Positions 8,683 through 17,418 of a stretch of DNA of 64,000 nucleotides are shown here, piece after piece. Position 1 is the first letter of the stretch, and each line of letters opens with the position of its first letter. Source of the DNA: an uncultured Dysosmobacter sp. (lineage in GTDB: Bacteria > Bacillota > Clostridia > Oscillospirales > Oscillospiraceae). The stretch spans positions 115,340 through 179,339 of the forward strand of contig CANQPD010000005.1 in NCBI GenBank assembly GCA_947625655.1, given 5' to 3'. The notes beneath the pieces are model-generated. The model had not been told where the DNA came from and searched no databases. It was given only the letters and a program-made list of their open reading frames with translations. A program made the translations under genes and the position numbers.

Positions 8683-8684
8683 CC

Positions 8685-9116
8685 TCAGCCGTCCTGCCGG
8701 ACTTTTTCATCCATCAGGCCCTTGTCCACACAGAAGAAGGTAAACTCCCCCGTGGCCAGCAGCAGCCCGCCGGTGCCGGTGATGTCCACCTCCACCAGGC
8801 AGGTGGATTTGCCCCGGTGCCGCACCCGGGCCTCCGCCCGGACAGTGCCCTCCGACTGGTTGCGCAGGAAGTGCAGAGAGCTGGTCTGGGTGACGTAGTA
8901 CCGGCCGTCGGTGTGGGCGGCGGAGCCGGTGGCGTTGTCCGCCAGGGTATAGATGGCGCCGCCGTGGACCATGCCGTAGGGGTTCTTGCTCTCCGGGCGG
9001 ATCTCCAGCCGGAAGACCGCCCGGTCCGGCTCCACGGATTCGATCTCAATGTGGTTATGGATCATAAAGGCGTTGGTCTTGATGCGCTCCCGTGTCCGCA
9101 TCTCCAGTTCGTTCAT
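8685..9116 (-). CDS. PaaI-type hotdog-fold thioesterase
   Basis: 143 residues. The hotdog motif is NPYGMVHGGAIYTLADNATG, in which the HGG turn and the following Asp match PaaI-family acyl-CoA thioesterases. A longer frame opens upstream to 9242, but the ATG at 9116 has AAAGGAG at the right distance and gives the usual family length. Likely substrate is an aryl- or short-chain acyl-CoA; the exact one cannot be read from sequence. Divergent from the metal-resistance operon. Confidence 0.85.
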   Translation of the reverse strand: MNELEMRTRERIKTNAFMIHNHIEIESVEPDRAVFRLEIRPESKNPYGMVHGGAIYTLADNATGSAAHTDGRYYVTQTSSLHFLRNQSEGTVRAEARVRHRGKSTCLVEVDITGTGGLLLATGEFTFFCVDKGLMDEKVRQDG

Positions 9117-9192
9117 ATGGCGTCTCCTTTGGTGAAATTGAAACCAGTTTACCACGCCGCCAAATATTTTTCCACATATTTTGAAAGAGGGC

Positions 9193-9241
9193 TTGACAAA
9201 CAGGCTCCGCCGCGTATAATGAACGCATGAACAGTCGTTCA
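9193..9241 (+). promoter_or_regulatory. Promoter and ArsR/SmtB-type operator
   Basis: TTGACA (9193-9198), a 16-base spacer and TATAAT (9215-9220), followed by an inverted repeat TGAAC-agtc-GTTCA (9228-9241) over the start site. Its position fits autorepression by the sensor encoded just downstream and release by metal. Confidence 0.75.
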
Positions 9242-9267
9242 ATTATTCATTTGAGAGGAGGCGGACT

Positions 9268-9630
9268 ATGGAGGACCGCTACAACGTGGAGTGCTGTGAT
9301 TTTATCCACGCCCATGGGGAGATCGTGGACAAGGTGCGCCGGGAGATGCCGGGGGAGGACACCCTCTACGACCTGACGGAGCTGTTCCGCATTTTCGGCG
9401 ATTCCACCCGCATCCGCATCCTGTATGTCCTGTTTGAAGCGGAGATGTGCGTGTGCGACATCGCGGCGCTGCTGGGGATGACCCAGTCCGCCATCTCCCA
9501 CCAGCTGCGGGCTTTGAAAAACGCCCGCCTGGTGAAATCCCGCCGGGACGGCAAGACGGTATTTTACTCCCTGGCGGACGACCATGTGAAGACCATCATC
9601 GACCAGGGCCTGGAGCACGTTTCTGAGTGA
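9268..9630 (+). CDS. ArsR/SmtB-family metal-sensing repressor (CadC-like)
   Basis: 120 residues, winged helix-turn-helix. The sensing helix has EMCVCDIAALLGM, i.e. the CxC pair of the alpha-3 soft-metal site, and the N-terminus has ECCDFIHAH, which can supply further thiol ligands as in CadC. The recognition helix is TQSAISHQLRALKNA. ATG follows GAGAGGAGGCGG. First gene of an operon ending in a CPC-type P1B ATPase, so it most probably senses Cd/Zn/Pb and derepresses export. Confidence 0.9.
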   Translation: MEDRYNVECCDFIHAHGEIVDKVRREMPGEDTLYDLTELFRIFGDSTRIRILYVLFEAEMCVCDIAALLGMTQSAISHQLRALKNARLVKSRRDGKTVFYSLADDHVKTIIDQGLEHVSE

Positions 9631-9670
9631 GCATTCCACATTTTTAAATACATATTGGAGGACGATCATC

Positions 9671-9886
9671 ATGAAAAAGCGTTACAAGTTCGTTATCGAC
9701 TGCGCCAACTGCGCCGCCAAGGTGGAGGCCGCTGTAAAGAAGATCGACGGCGTCAACGACGCCACCGTCAACTTCATGGCCCAGAAGCTGGTTCTGGACG
9801 CCGACGACGCCCGGTTCGATCAGATCCTGGAAGAGGTGATCGCCACCGCCAAAAAGGTGGAGCCGGACTGTGAGCTGACCGTCTGA
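9671..9886 (+). CDS. Free-standing heavy-metal-associated (HMA) domain protein
   Basis: 71 residues, essentially one ferredoxin-like HMA fold. The metal site is DCANCAAKVE (Cys11/Cys14), matching the CxxC loop. The acidic residue before the first Cys is typical of Zn/Cd rather than Cu(I) binding sites. The downstream ATPase has no HMA domain of its own, so this protein likely supplies metal to it or buffers it. ATG follows TTGGAGGACGATCATC. Confidence 0.88.
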   Translation: MKKRYKFVIDCANCAAKVEAAVKKIDGVNDATVNFMAQKLVLDADDARFDQILEEVIATAKKVEPDCELTV

Positions 9887-9887
9887 T

Positions 9888-10523
9888 ATGGCCCGGACGT
9901 TCTGGGACAGGTTCGCGGGACTGTATGACCTGGCGGAATCCGCCAACCGCCGGGCGGTTCGGGGAATGGCCGGGGCGGCGGCCCGCCTTGTCCCAGCGGG
10001 GTCTGATATGCTGGAGTGCGCGGCGGGCACCGGGGAGATCTCCCTGGCCGCCGCGCCTTTTGCCAAAAGGATCCTGTGTACGGACCTGTCCCTTCCCATG
10101 CTGGAACGGGCCCGGCGGAAGGCCGCCCGGCAGGGCCTTTCCAACATCGAATTCGCCCGGCGGGATCTGCTTCACCTGCCGGACCCGGACGGCGCCTTCG
10201 GCGCGGTCTGCGCCGCCAACGTACTGCATCTGCTGGACGCGCCGGAGCGGGCCGTGGCGGAGCTGTGGCGGGTCACCGCCCCCGGCGGGGCGCTGATCCT
10301 GCCCACCTTTCTCATGGGGGAGGCGGGGCCGCTGATGCGGGGGCTGATCGCCCTGTACCGGCTGCTGGGGTTCCGGCAGAAGCACCTGTTCACCCGGCGG
10401 AACTATCAGGCCTTTTTGGACGGCCTGGGGCTGCCGCCCAGCCGGCTGACTGTCATCCCGGGGCGGCTGCCCGTGGGGCTGGCGGTGATACAAAAACCAA
10501 CTATCCCGGAGGGATCAATATGA
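9888..10523 (+). CDS. Class I SAM-dependent methyltransferase
   Basis: 211 residues. Motif I is MLECAAGTGEISL (about 43-55), followed by CTDLSLPMLERARRK and RRDLLHLP, then the motif IV-like AVCAANVLHLLD: the UbiE/Methyltransf_11 pattern. It starts 1 base after the HMA gene stop and overlaps the ATPase start by 4 bases (ATGA), so it is translationally coupled within the metal operon. It lacks the multi-cysteine pattern of arsenite methyltransferases. Substrate unknown. Confidence 0.8.
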   Translation: MARTFWDRFAGLYDLAESANRRAVRGMAGAAARLVPAGSDMLECAAGTGEISLAAAPFAKRILCTDLSLPMLERARRKAARQGLSNIEFARRDLLHLPDPDGAFGAVCAANVLHLLDAPERAVAELWRVTAPGGALILPTFLMGEAGPLMRGLIALYRLLGFRQKHLFTRRNYQAFLDGLGLPPSRLTVIPGRLPVGLAVIQKPTIPEGSI

Positions 10524-12439
10524 GCAAAAAACAGAAAAAGATGCTGAAGCGCATCGTCATTGCCGCGGTGCTGCAGGTGATCGTGAAGCTGCTGGCGGCC
10601 TTTGCCATCCTGCCGGAGCAGGGCCTGCTGACAGCGGTGTGCTATTTGGCCCCCTACGCCGTCATCGGCTGGGACGTTCTCTACAAGGCCGTCCGCAACA
10701 TCCGCAACGGCCAGGTGTTTGACGAAAACTTCCTGATGGCCCTGGCCACCGTGGGCGCCTTCGGCACCGGGGAGTACGCCGAGGCCGTGTTCGTTATGCT
10801 GTTCTACCAGGTGGGCGAGCTGTTTCAGGATTACGCCGTGGGCAAGTCCCGGCAGTCCATCGCCTCCCTGATGGACATTCGCCCCGACACCGCCAATCTG
10901 GAGGGGGAGAACGGCGAGCTTGAGGAGGTGGACCCGGAGGACGTGGCCGTGGGCGCCGTCATCGTGGTGAAGCCCGGCGAGCGGGTGCCCCTGGACGGGC
11001 TGGTGCTGGAGGGCAGCTCCGCCCTGGACACCGCGGCCCTCACCGGCGAGTCCGTGCCCCGGGACGTGGCCCCCGGAGACGCGGTCATCAGCGGCTGCGT
11101 GAACCAGAGCGGCCTGCTGCGCATCAAGGTCACCCGGCCCTGCAGCGAATCCACAGTGTCCAAGATCCTGGATCTGGTGGAAAACGCCAGTGAGAAAAAG
11201 GCCGCCAGTGAGAACTTCATCACCCGGTTCGCCCGGTACTATACCCCCTGTGTGGTCATCGCGGCCCTGGCGCTGTTCCTGCTGCCCACCATCGCCCTGG
11301 CCCTGATCCCCGCCGCCAGCCAGCCCGCCTTCCTGGCCGGCACCGCCTGGTCCGGCTGGCTCCACCGGGCGCTGATCTTCCTGGTCATCTCCTGCCCCTG
11401 CGCGCTGGTCATTTCCGTGCCCCTGAGCTTCTTCGGCGGCATCGGCGGCGCTTCCAAGTGCGGCATCCTGGTAAAGGGCGGCAACTATCTGGAGGCCCTG
11501 GCCCAGACGGAGACCGTGGTTTTCGACAAGACCGGCACCCTGACAAAGGGCACTTTTACCGTCACCGCCGTCCACCCCGAAAAGGACTTTACGGAGGAAC
11601 AGCTGCTGGAGTACGCCGCCCTGGCGGAGCATTACTCCGACCATCCCATCTCCCTGTCCCTGCGGGCCGCCTGCAAGACGGCGCCGGACGCCGGCCGGGT
11701 GGCGGATGTGGAGGAGATCGCCGGCCACGGCGTCCGCGCCACGGTGGACGGCAAGGCCGTGGCCGTGGGCAACAGCCGCCTGATGGAGCGGCAGAGCGTC
11801 AACTGGCTGCCCTGTGAGCTGCCGGGCACCATCGTCCATGTGACGGTGGACGGCTTTTACGCCGGGCATATCGTCATCTCCGACCTGCCCAAGGAGGACG
11901 CCAAGGCCGCCATCGCGGATCTGAAGGCCAGCGGCGTGAAGAAAACCGTGATGCTCACCGGCGATACCGACGCGGTGGCCGCCTCCGTGGCCGCGGAGCT
12001 GGGAGTGGACGAATACCACGCCCAGCTGCTGCCCGCCGACAAGGTGGATCTGACGGAAAAGCTGCTGGCGGAAAAGTCCAGCAAGGGCAAGGTGGCCTTT
12101 GTGGGCGACGGCATCAACGACGCGCCGGTGCTGAGCCGGGTGGACATCGGCATCGCCATGGGCGCCCTGGGCTCCGACGCCGCCATCGAGGCCGCCGACA
12201 TCGTGCTGATGGACGACAAGCCCTCCAAGATCGCCACCGCCATGCGCATCTCCCGGAAGACCCTGCGGATCGTGCACCAGAACATCTGGTTCGCCCTGCT
12301 GGTGAAATTCGGGGTGATGGCCCTGGGCGCCTTCGGCAAGGCCACCATGTGGGAGGCGGTGTTCGCCGACGTGGGCGTGGCTTTCCTGGCCATTCTCAAC
12401 GCCACCCGGTGCCTCCATGTGGATGAATTCCGGAAATAA
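10520..12439 (+). CDS. cadA: Zn/Cd-type P1B heavy-metal ATPase
   Basis: 639 residues from the ATG at 10520 (after GGAGGGATCAAT, overlapping the previous gene). The frame is open further upstream, but that part is antisense to family features. Key motifs: transmembrane SCPCALVISVP (CPC about residue 292), phosphorylation loop DKTGTLTKG (about 335), MLTGD (about 478), GDGINDAPVL (about 529). CPC with the Zn/Cd-type surroundings indicates an exporter in the cytoplasmic membrane. No N-terminal HMA domain; a separate HMA protein lies two genes upstream. Confidence 0.93.
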   Translation: MSKKQKKMLKRIVIAAVLQVIVKLLAAFAILPEQGLLTAVCYLAPYAVIGWDVLYKAVRNIRNGQVFDENFLMALATVGAFGTGEYAEAVFVMLFYQVGELFQDYAVGKSRQSIASLMDIRPDTANLEGENGELEEVDPEDVAVGAVIVVKPGERVPLDGLVLEGSSALDTAALTGESVPRDVAPGDAVISGCVNQSGLLRIKVTRPCSESTVSKILDLVENASEKKAASENFITRFARYYTPCVVIAALALFLLPTIALALIPAASQPAFLAGTAWSGWLHRALIFLVISCPCALVISVPLSFFGGIGGASKCGILVKGGNYLEALAQTETVVFDKTGTLTKGTFTVTAVHPEKDFTEEQLLEYAALAEHYSDHPISLSLRAACKTAPDAGRVADVEEIAGHGVRATVDGKAVAVGNSRLMERQSVNWLPCELPGTIVHVTVDGFYAGHIVISDLPKEDAKAAIADLKASGVKKTVMLTGDTDAVAASVAAELGVDEYHAQLLPADKVDLTEKLLAEKSSKGKVAFVGDGINDAPVLSRVDIGIAMGALGSDAAIEAADIVLMDDKPSKIATAMRISRKTLRIVHQNIWFALLVKFGVMALGAFGKATMWEAVFADVGVAFLAILNATRCLHVDEFRK

Positions 12440-12447
12440 CGCCTATC

Positions 12448-12478
12448 GCCCGGCAGGCCACCGCCTGTCGGGCTTTTT
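12448..12478 (+). terminator. Terminator of the metal-resistance operon
   Basis: Stem GCCCGGCAGG/CCTGTCGGGC with a 6-base loop followed by TTTTT. Confidence 0.9.
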
Positions 12479-12550
12479 CCGCCGTTTGTCGGGAACGGCT
12501 TGCTTTCTCTTTCACAGTTTCCTATGATAAACGCGGAAGGGGGGCTGCTT

Positions 12551-12961
12551 GTGAAGAAATGGAAACCAGCGGCCATATGCATCCTGCCTGTGCTGTTCAT
12601 CGTCTGCGCCTATGTCAACACCCATTACAAGGGCTTTCCCAAGGTGGGCCCTCCGCCGGAGGCACTGGCCCTCAGCGCCTTCTACGGATGCGTCTGGACG
12701 GCGGTCATCTTTTTACTGCGGGACAGCCGGGGCTGGCTGCGCTTTTTCGCCTGTTATCAGGGACTGGCCCTCCTGCTGCTGGCGCTGATGGTGCTGTGCT
12801 CCGATGTGTCGATCCTTCCGGCGCTGCTGTTTCTGGGGCTGATGCTGCCCTATCTTGGATTTCCTCACTATCATTTTGTGCTTGTCATTCTGCTGTTTCA
12901 GGAGGCGCTCAGCCTGTACTGGCTGCTCCGGCTGAAAAAGCGGCGGCAGGCGGAGCGATAA
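12551..12961 (+). CDS. Small multipass membrane protein, unknown function
   Basis: 136 residues from a GTG preceded by GAAGGGGGG. Hydrophobic segments at about 8-24, 40-57, 64-90 and 92-120 predict four membrane helices, ending in a basic tail (RLKKRRQAER). No family recognised. It stands alone between two terminators. Confidence 0.7.
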   Translation: MKKWKPAAICILPVLFIVCAYVNTHYKGFPKVGPPPEALALSAFYGCVWTAVIFLLRDSRGWLRFFACYQGLALLLLALMVLCSDVSILPALLFLGLMLPYLGFPHYHFVLVILLFQEALSLYWLLRLKKRRQAER

Positions 12962-12965
12962 GCAC

Positions 12966-12997
12966 AGGCCCGGCGCGGAGTTGTCCGCACCGGGCCT
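12966..12997. terminator. Bidirectional terminator between convergent genes
   Basis: AGGCCCGGcGCGGA-gttg-TCCGCaCCGGGCCT lies between the stops of the small membrane protein and the MATE gene and is the only gap sequence there. Confidence 0.75.
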
Positions 12998-13002
12998 TGT
13001 TG

Positions 13003-14331
13003 TCAATACTGGTATTTTTTCCGTCCCCACGCCAGGAAGAAAACCGAGACCGCCAGCCCCAGCAGCTCCGCCGCCGGGACGGCCAGCCAGATCCCCGGCT
13101 CGCCCCACAGGCGGGGCAGCGTCAGCAGCATCCCCACCAGAAACACAAAGGTCCGGGCGAAGGAGATAACGGCGGACACCACGCCGTCCGACAGGGCGGT
13201 GAACAGATTGGAGGCAAAGATGCCCACTCCCATGAACAAAAAGCTCACGGCGTAGAGGGGGAAGCCCTCCATGGTGATGGTGTACACGGCGCTGCCCGCG
13301 TCTGTAAACAGCGTCAGGCAGGGGCCGATGACCAGCCGGGACAGGACGTACATCCCCACAGAGCAGAGGAGGATGAAGCCCAGGCAGGAGCGAACGATCT
13401 TTTTCAGCTGGGGAAGGTCCTGGGCGCCGTATTTATAGCTGACCACCGGGGCCACCCCCATGGAAAAGCCGAAAAACACCGCCGTAAACACAAACTGGAA
13501 GTACATGACGATGGTGATGGCGGCCACGCCGTCCTCGCCCCAGAATTCCAGGAAAATGAGGTTGAACAGCAGGGTCGTGACGGCGTTGGCGATGTTGGTC
13601 ACCATTTCCGAGGAGCCGTTGCCGCAGGTCTGCAGCAGCATCCGCCCTCTGGGGCGGAAGGGGGTGAAGTACAATGAACCCCTTCGGTTTTGGAAAAAGA
13701 ACACCACACCTGCCGCCGCGGGAATGCAGTAGCCAATGACCGTGGCCGCGGCGGCGCCCTCCACGCCCATGTCCATGGGCCCCATGAAGAGCCAGTCCAG
13801 CACGATGTTGGCCATGCCCCCCGCCACGGTGAGGCCCAAACCCAGCCCCGGCCTGCCGGCGGTGACAAAGAGGGTCTGGAACGCCGTCTGCAAAAAATAC
13901 GCCGGGGTGAACCACAGCAGGATGCGGCTGTAGCTGCGGCAGTAGGGGAGCTGGGCCTCGCTGGTGCCGAGAAACCGAAGGATGGGGTCCAGAAACCAAT
14001 TTCCCAGGATCAGAAACAAAAGGCCGATCAGCAGGGATACCGCAATGATGCAGGAGAAGTCCCGCCGGGCGGCGTCCTCCTTTCCCTCTCCCAGTTCTCT
14101 TGCGATGATGGCGCTGCCGCCGGAGGCCAGCATGATGCCCACCGCCAGCTCCAGGCTGTTCAGCGGATAGGACATATTGATGGCGGACAGGGCCAGCGTC
14201 CCCACAAAGCGGGAGATGAACATGCCGTCCACAATGGTGTAGAGGGACAGGAACACCATCATGACGATATTGGGCAGGGCGAACCGCAGCAGGGAGGCGG
14301 TGCGGAAATTCCGCGCCAGGGCGTTATCCAC
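13003..14331 (-). CDS. MATE-family multidrug/cation antiporter
   Basis: 442 residues with about 12 hydrophobic segments. The N-terminal RFALPNIVMMVFLSLYTIVDGMF and later NIVLDWLFMGPMDMGVEGAAAATVIG are typical MATE signatures. I chose the GTG at 14331: it overlaps the marR stop codon and sits behind GGGGAGGTCC. An ATG at 14373 would overlap marR by 50 bases. Under MarR control in a two-gene operon, so efflux of a compound sensed by that regulator is the likely role; substrate unknown. Confidence 0.88.
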   Translation of the reverse strand: MDNALARNFRTASLLRFALPNIVMMVFLSLYTIVDGMFISRFVGTLALSAINMSYPLNSLELAVGIMLASGGSAIIARELGEGKEDAARRDFSCIIAVSLLIGLLFLILGNWFLDPILRFLGTSEAQLPYCRSYSRILLWFTPAYFLQTAFQTLFVTAGRPGLGLGLTVAGGMANIVLDWLFMGPMDMGVEGAAAATVIGYCIPAAAGVVFFFQNRRGSLYFTPFRPRGRMLLQTCGNGSSEMVTNIANAVTTLLFNLIFLEFWGEDGVAAITIVMYFQFVFTAVFFGFSMGVAPVVSYKYGAQDLPQLKKIVRSCLGFILLCSVGMYVLSRLVIGPCLTLFTDAGSAVYTITMEGFPLYAVSFLFMGVGIFASNLFTALSDGVVSAVISFARTFVFLVGMLLTLPRLWGEPGIWLAVPAAELLGLAVSVFFLAWGRKKYQY

Positions 14332-14755
14332 GGCGGACCTCCCCGGCGAAAGCCTCCGCAAAGGCCCGCTCACTTTTCAGCATCATTTCGCACAGCTCCG
14401 GCCCCATCCGTTCCAGCACCCGGTCCTCCATTTGATACATCTCCTCCAGGGTCTCCTTTGCAAAGGTCCGCCCCGCCTCGGTGAAGCAGACCAGTTTTTC
14501 CCTCTGGCCCTGGCCCGCCGCAAAGCAGAGGTATCCCCGGCGCTCCAGATCCTTGATAACGGTATTCACCGTCTGCTTCGGGATCATCCAGCTCTCCGAG
14601 ATCTGCTTCTGGGTACACTGGCCCGCCATATCCAGTGCGTACAGGACCATGAACATGTTGTAGCTCATGCCGTGCCGCCTGGCCCATTCGCCATAGAGCG
14701 CCGTGCTCTGGCACATATAGGTATTGATCAGCTCCATCTGCTGTCTGGTGTTCAA
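14324..14755 (-). CDS. MarR-family transcriptional regulator
   Basis: 143 residues with the winged helix (QKQISESWMIPKQTVNTVIKDLERRGYL) and flanking dimerisation helices. Start is a TTG behind AGGAGG. The gene directly precedes and overlaps the MATE exporter. Two copies of a 16-base near-palindrome sit within and just after its own promoter, indicating autorepression of the regulator-exporter operon and induction by ligand. Confidence 0.9.
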   Translation of the reverse strand: MNTRQQMELINTYMCQSTALYGEWARRHGMSYNMFMVLYALDMAGQCTQKQISESWMIPKQTVNTVIKDLERRGYLCFAAGQGQREKLVCFTEAGRTFAKETLEEMYQMEDRVLERMGPELCEMMLKSERAFAEAFAGEVRRG

Positions 14756-14772
14756 ATCAAGTCCTCCTGTTC

Positions 14773-14826
14773 AGTACGGTTTCGGACTGCTTGGCGTATT
14801 ATAGTACGGATTCGGACTATTGTCAA
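14773..14826 (-). promoter_or_regulatory. marR-MATE promoter with two operators
   Basis: TTGACA (14821-14826), a 17-base spacer and TATAAT (14798-14803) on the minus strand. One operator, AGTACGGATTCGGACT, fills the spacer (14803-14818). A second, AGTACGGTTTCGGACT, covers the transcription start (14773-14788). Binding at either would block RNA polymerase. Confidence 0.8.
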
Positions 14827-14900
14827 GCCCAGGGCTTCTCTATTGTGTGCCGCGCCGCTCCGTGTTATAATCATACCAAATCTCTCCCAGGAGGCGTACC

Positions 14901-15338
14901 ATGGATCAGGAGCTGACGCTGTCCCTTCTGCAAGACAGAAATACGAAGCAGGCCTATGGAACGCTGCTGGAATTGGAGCGGATCTCCGAGATCTCCGACG
15001 AACTGTACCCCTGTACCGCCCGCTTCGCGGATATGGTGGGCAGTGACCGTTACGCGGTCCGGGTCCGGGGCTTCCGCCTGTTCTGCAAGCAGGCCCGGTG
15101 GGATACCGAGGGCGTCATCGACCAGCACATGGACGCCGCTTTGGCGATCCTGAACGACGAAAAGCCCACGGCGGTGCGGCAGGCGCTGGCGGCGCTGGGC
15201 GATGCGGCGCCTTATAAAAGGGAACTGTGGGACATGATCCGGGATCGGGTCCGGAACATGGACTGTTCACGGTATCCGGATACCATGCGGGGCCTGATCG
15301 CAAAAGATATCCAAACGCTGCTGGATCTGATGAAATAA
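14901..15338 (+). CDS. HEAT-repeat-like protein, unknown function
   Basis: 145 residues, wholly helical by pattern, in pairs such as RYAVRVRGFRLFCKQARWD / GVIDQHMDAALAILND / KPTAVRQALAALGDAAPY, resembling small HEAT-like proteins often labelled 'SufBD protein' in Clostridia. It has none of the SufB/D catalytic features. ATG follows CAGGAGGCGTACC and a TATAAT-like -10 lies about 35 bases upstream. Single-gene unit with its own terminator. Confidence 0.7.
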   Translation: MDQELTLSLLQDRNTKQAYGTLLELERISEISDELYPCTARFADMVGSDRYAVRVRGFRLFCKQARWDTEGVIDQHMDAALAILNDEKPTAVRQALAALGDAAPYKRELWDMIRDRVRNMDCSRYPDTMRGLIAKDIQTLLDLMK

Positions 15339-15342
15339 ACGG

Positions 15343-15375
15343 AAAAAGGAGCTGCCTGACGGCAGCTCCTTTTTT
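15343..15375 (+). terminator. Rho-independent terminator
   Basis: AAAAAGGAGCTGCC-tgac-GGCAGCTCCTTTTTT, just after the HEAT-like gene. The A/T tracts on both sides make it usable from the convergent nadE side too. Confidence 0.92.
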
Positions 15376-15399
15376 CTCCTTCTCGTTTTTGTACGCGGA

Positions 15400-17319
15400 T
15401 CATTCCAGCGTCTCCAGCTCCTCCTGCCACAGCGTCCACTTCGCGTCGCTGGGCATCCGCCAGTCGCCGCGGGGGCTGAGGGCCACGGAGCCCACCTTGG
15501 GGCCGTCGGGGAGGCAGTTGCGCTTGAACTGCTGGGTGAAGAAGCGGCGGTAGAAGGTCTTCAGCCACTTCAAAATCACGTCCCGGCTGTACTGCCCGCC
15601 CAGGGCATGCAGGGCAAGACGGTATACCTTCCTGGGGGAGAAGCCCCAGCGGAGGATATAGTACAGGAAGAAGTCGTGAAGCTCATAGGGCCCCACCAGA
15701 TCCTCCGTCCGCTGGCTGATCTCGCCCTTGACGGCGGGCAGCAGCTCCGGGGAGACGGGGGTGTCCAGAATGTCCTCCAGCACGTCGTGGAGAGCCTCGT
15801 CCTTGCCCGCGTTGTCCCGGGCCAGATATCCCACCAGATGGCGCACCAGGGTCTTGGGGATGGAGGCGTTGACGCCGTACATGCTCATGTGGTCGCCGTT
15901 GTAGGTGCACCAGCCCAGAGCCAGCTCGCTGAGGTCGCCGGTGCCGATGACGATACCGCCGGCGGCGTTGGCAATGTCCATCAGCACCTGGGTGCGCTCC
16001 CGGGCCTGGCCGTTTTCAAAGGTGACGGAGTGGTCGGCCATGTCGTGGCCGATATCCTTGAAGTGGCTGCGGACGGTGGCGGAGATGTCCACGGTCCGCA
16101 GGGTGGCGCCCATCTGCTCCGCCAGAATGACGGCGTTGTTCTTCGTGCGGTCGGTAGTGCCAAAGCAGGGCATGGTGACGGCCACGATGTCCGTCATGGG
16201 CCGGTCCAGCATCTTCATGGCAAGGCCGGTGATGAGGACCGCCAACGTGGAATCCAGTCCGCCGGAGAGGCCCACCACCGCCGTCTTGGCCCCGGTGTGC
16301 TCCAGCCGCTGCTTCAAGCCCAGGGAGGCGATCAGCAGGATCTCCCGGCAGCGGGCGTCCCGGTCCTCCTTCCCCTCGGGGACGAAAGGCATGGGGGCCA
16401 CATAGCGGGTCAGCTTGGTGGGGGAGACGGTGAGGGAGAAGCCCGCGTAGTTTTTCCTGCTGTTTTCCACATCGTTGAACACCTGGATTCGGCGGCGCTC
16501 GCAGGCCAGCTTCTGCACATCGATCTCCGAGATCAGCAATCCGCCGTCAAACCGCCGCTCCGCCAGCAGCGCGCCGTTTTCCGCGATCATCTGGTGGGCG
16601 CCGAAAACCACATCGGAGGTGGATTCCCCCTCGCCGGCGCTGGAATAGACATAGCCGCACAAGAGCTTTGCGCTCTGCATGGTCACCAGCTGGCGGCGGT
16701 AGGCGTCCTTTCCGATGAGGTCGTTGCTGGCAGACAGGTTGCCGATAATGGTGGCTCCCGCTTGGGCCATGCGGACGGAGGAAGAGTCCGGTGCCCACAG
16801 GTCCTCACAGATCTCAAAGCCCAGCTTCAAGTCGGTCAGATTCTCGCATTCAAAGATCTGTTCCGCGCCAAAGGGTACCAGTTCCTGGCCGCAGAAGGTG
16901 ATGTAATCATCCTCTGCCGGCGCCGGAGCAAACTGGCGCTTCTCGTAAAATTCACCGTAATTGGGCAGATGGGTCTTGGGCACCAGGCCCAGGATCTTTC
17001 CCTTCTGTATAATCGCCGCGCAGTTATACAATTTGTTGTTTACCCGCACCGGCATGCCCACGGCGGTGACCACCTCCAGATTCCGGGTGGCCTCCAACAC
17101 CGTGGCGAGCGCCTCCTCCGCCCCCCGCAGCAGGGTCTCCTGATAGAACAGGTCGCCGCAGGTGTAGCCCGTCAGGCCCAGCTCCGGCAGCACCAGCACC
17201 TTGACGCCCGCCTTTTCGGCGGCGCGCATCATGGTAAAGGTCTGCTCGGCGTTGTAGTGGCAGTCCGCCAGACGCAGCTTGGGCGTGCCGCAGGCCACAG
17301 AGATAAAACCGTCTTTCAT
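15400..17319 (-). CDS. nadE: Glutamine-dependent NAD(+) synthetase
   Basis: 639 residues, the full two-domain form. The N-terminal nitrilase-fold glutaminase has KTHLPNYGEFYEKRQF and the nucleophile Cys in GFEICEDLW (about 170). The C-terminal ATP-pyrophosphatase domain has GLSGGLDSTLAVL (about 350) and GTGDLSELALGWCTYNGDHMSMY. It amidates nicotinic acid adenine dinucleotide using ammonia channelled from glutamine. ATG follows GGAGGTCGATTCC. Single gene, convergent with the HEAT-like gene. Confidence 0.95.
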   Translation of the reverse strand: MKDGFISVACGTPKLRLADCHYNAEQTFTMMRAAEKAGVKVLVLPELGLTGYTCGDLFYQETLLRGAEEALATVLEATRNLEVVTAVGMPVRVNNKLYNCAAIIQKGKILGLVPKTHLPNYGEFYEKRQFAPAPAEDDYITFCGQELVPFGAEQIFECENLTDLKLGFEICEDLWAPDSSSVRMAQAGATIIGNLSASNDLIGKDAYRRQLVTMQSAKLLCGYVYSSAGEGESTSDVVFGAHQMIAENGALLAERRFDGGLLISEIDVQKLACERRRIQVFNDVENSRKNYAGFSLTVSPTKLTRYVAPMPFVPEGKEDRDARCREILLIASLGLKQRLEHTGAKTAVVGLSGGLDSTLAVLITGLAMKMLDRPMTDIVAVTMPCFGTTDRTKNNAVILAEQMGATLRTVDISATVRSHFKDIGHDMADHSVTFENGQARERTQVLMDIANAAGGIVIGTGDLSELALGWCTYNGDHMSMYGVNASIPKTLVRHLVGYLARDNAGKDEALHDVLEDILDTPVSPELLPAVKGEISQRTEDLVGPYELHDFFLYYILRWGFSPRKVYRLALHALGGQYSRDVILKWLKTFYRRFFTQQFKRNCLPDGPKVGSVALSPRGDWRMPSDAKWTLWQEELETLE

Positions 17320-17391
17320 GGAATCGACCTCCTGACGATGATCTTTTTATGGGCTTATCTTACCCCCCCTGGGGAAAAAATGCAAGACAGC

Positions 17392-17418
17392 AAAAGGACC
17401 GCCGGTGGCGGTCCTTTT
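17392..17418. terminator. Terminator-like hairpin upstream of nadE
   Basis: AAAAGGACCGCC-ggt-GGCGGTCCTTTT, symmetric and so usable on either strand. It insulates nadE from upstream transcription. Confidence 0.75.

Larger units (their letters stand above)
7936..8684. other. 749-base intergenic region made of palindromic repeats
   Basis: No credible gene. It contains copy 1 of the three-copy palindromic element (7961 to about 8265), a direct repeat pair (8158-8238 and 8349-8424), further short GC-rich hairpins between 8260 and 8600, and the thioesterase terminator at 8643. Confidence 0.75.

Noticed and set aside
9888..10523. Arsenite methyltransferase (ArsM)
   Set aside because: The conserved cysteines of ArsM are missing; only a generic UbiE-like SAM fold is supported.
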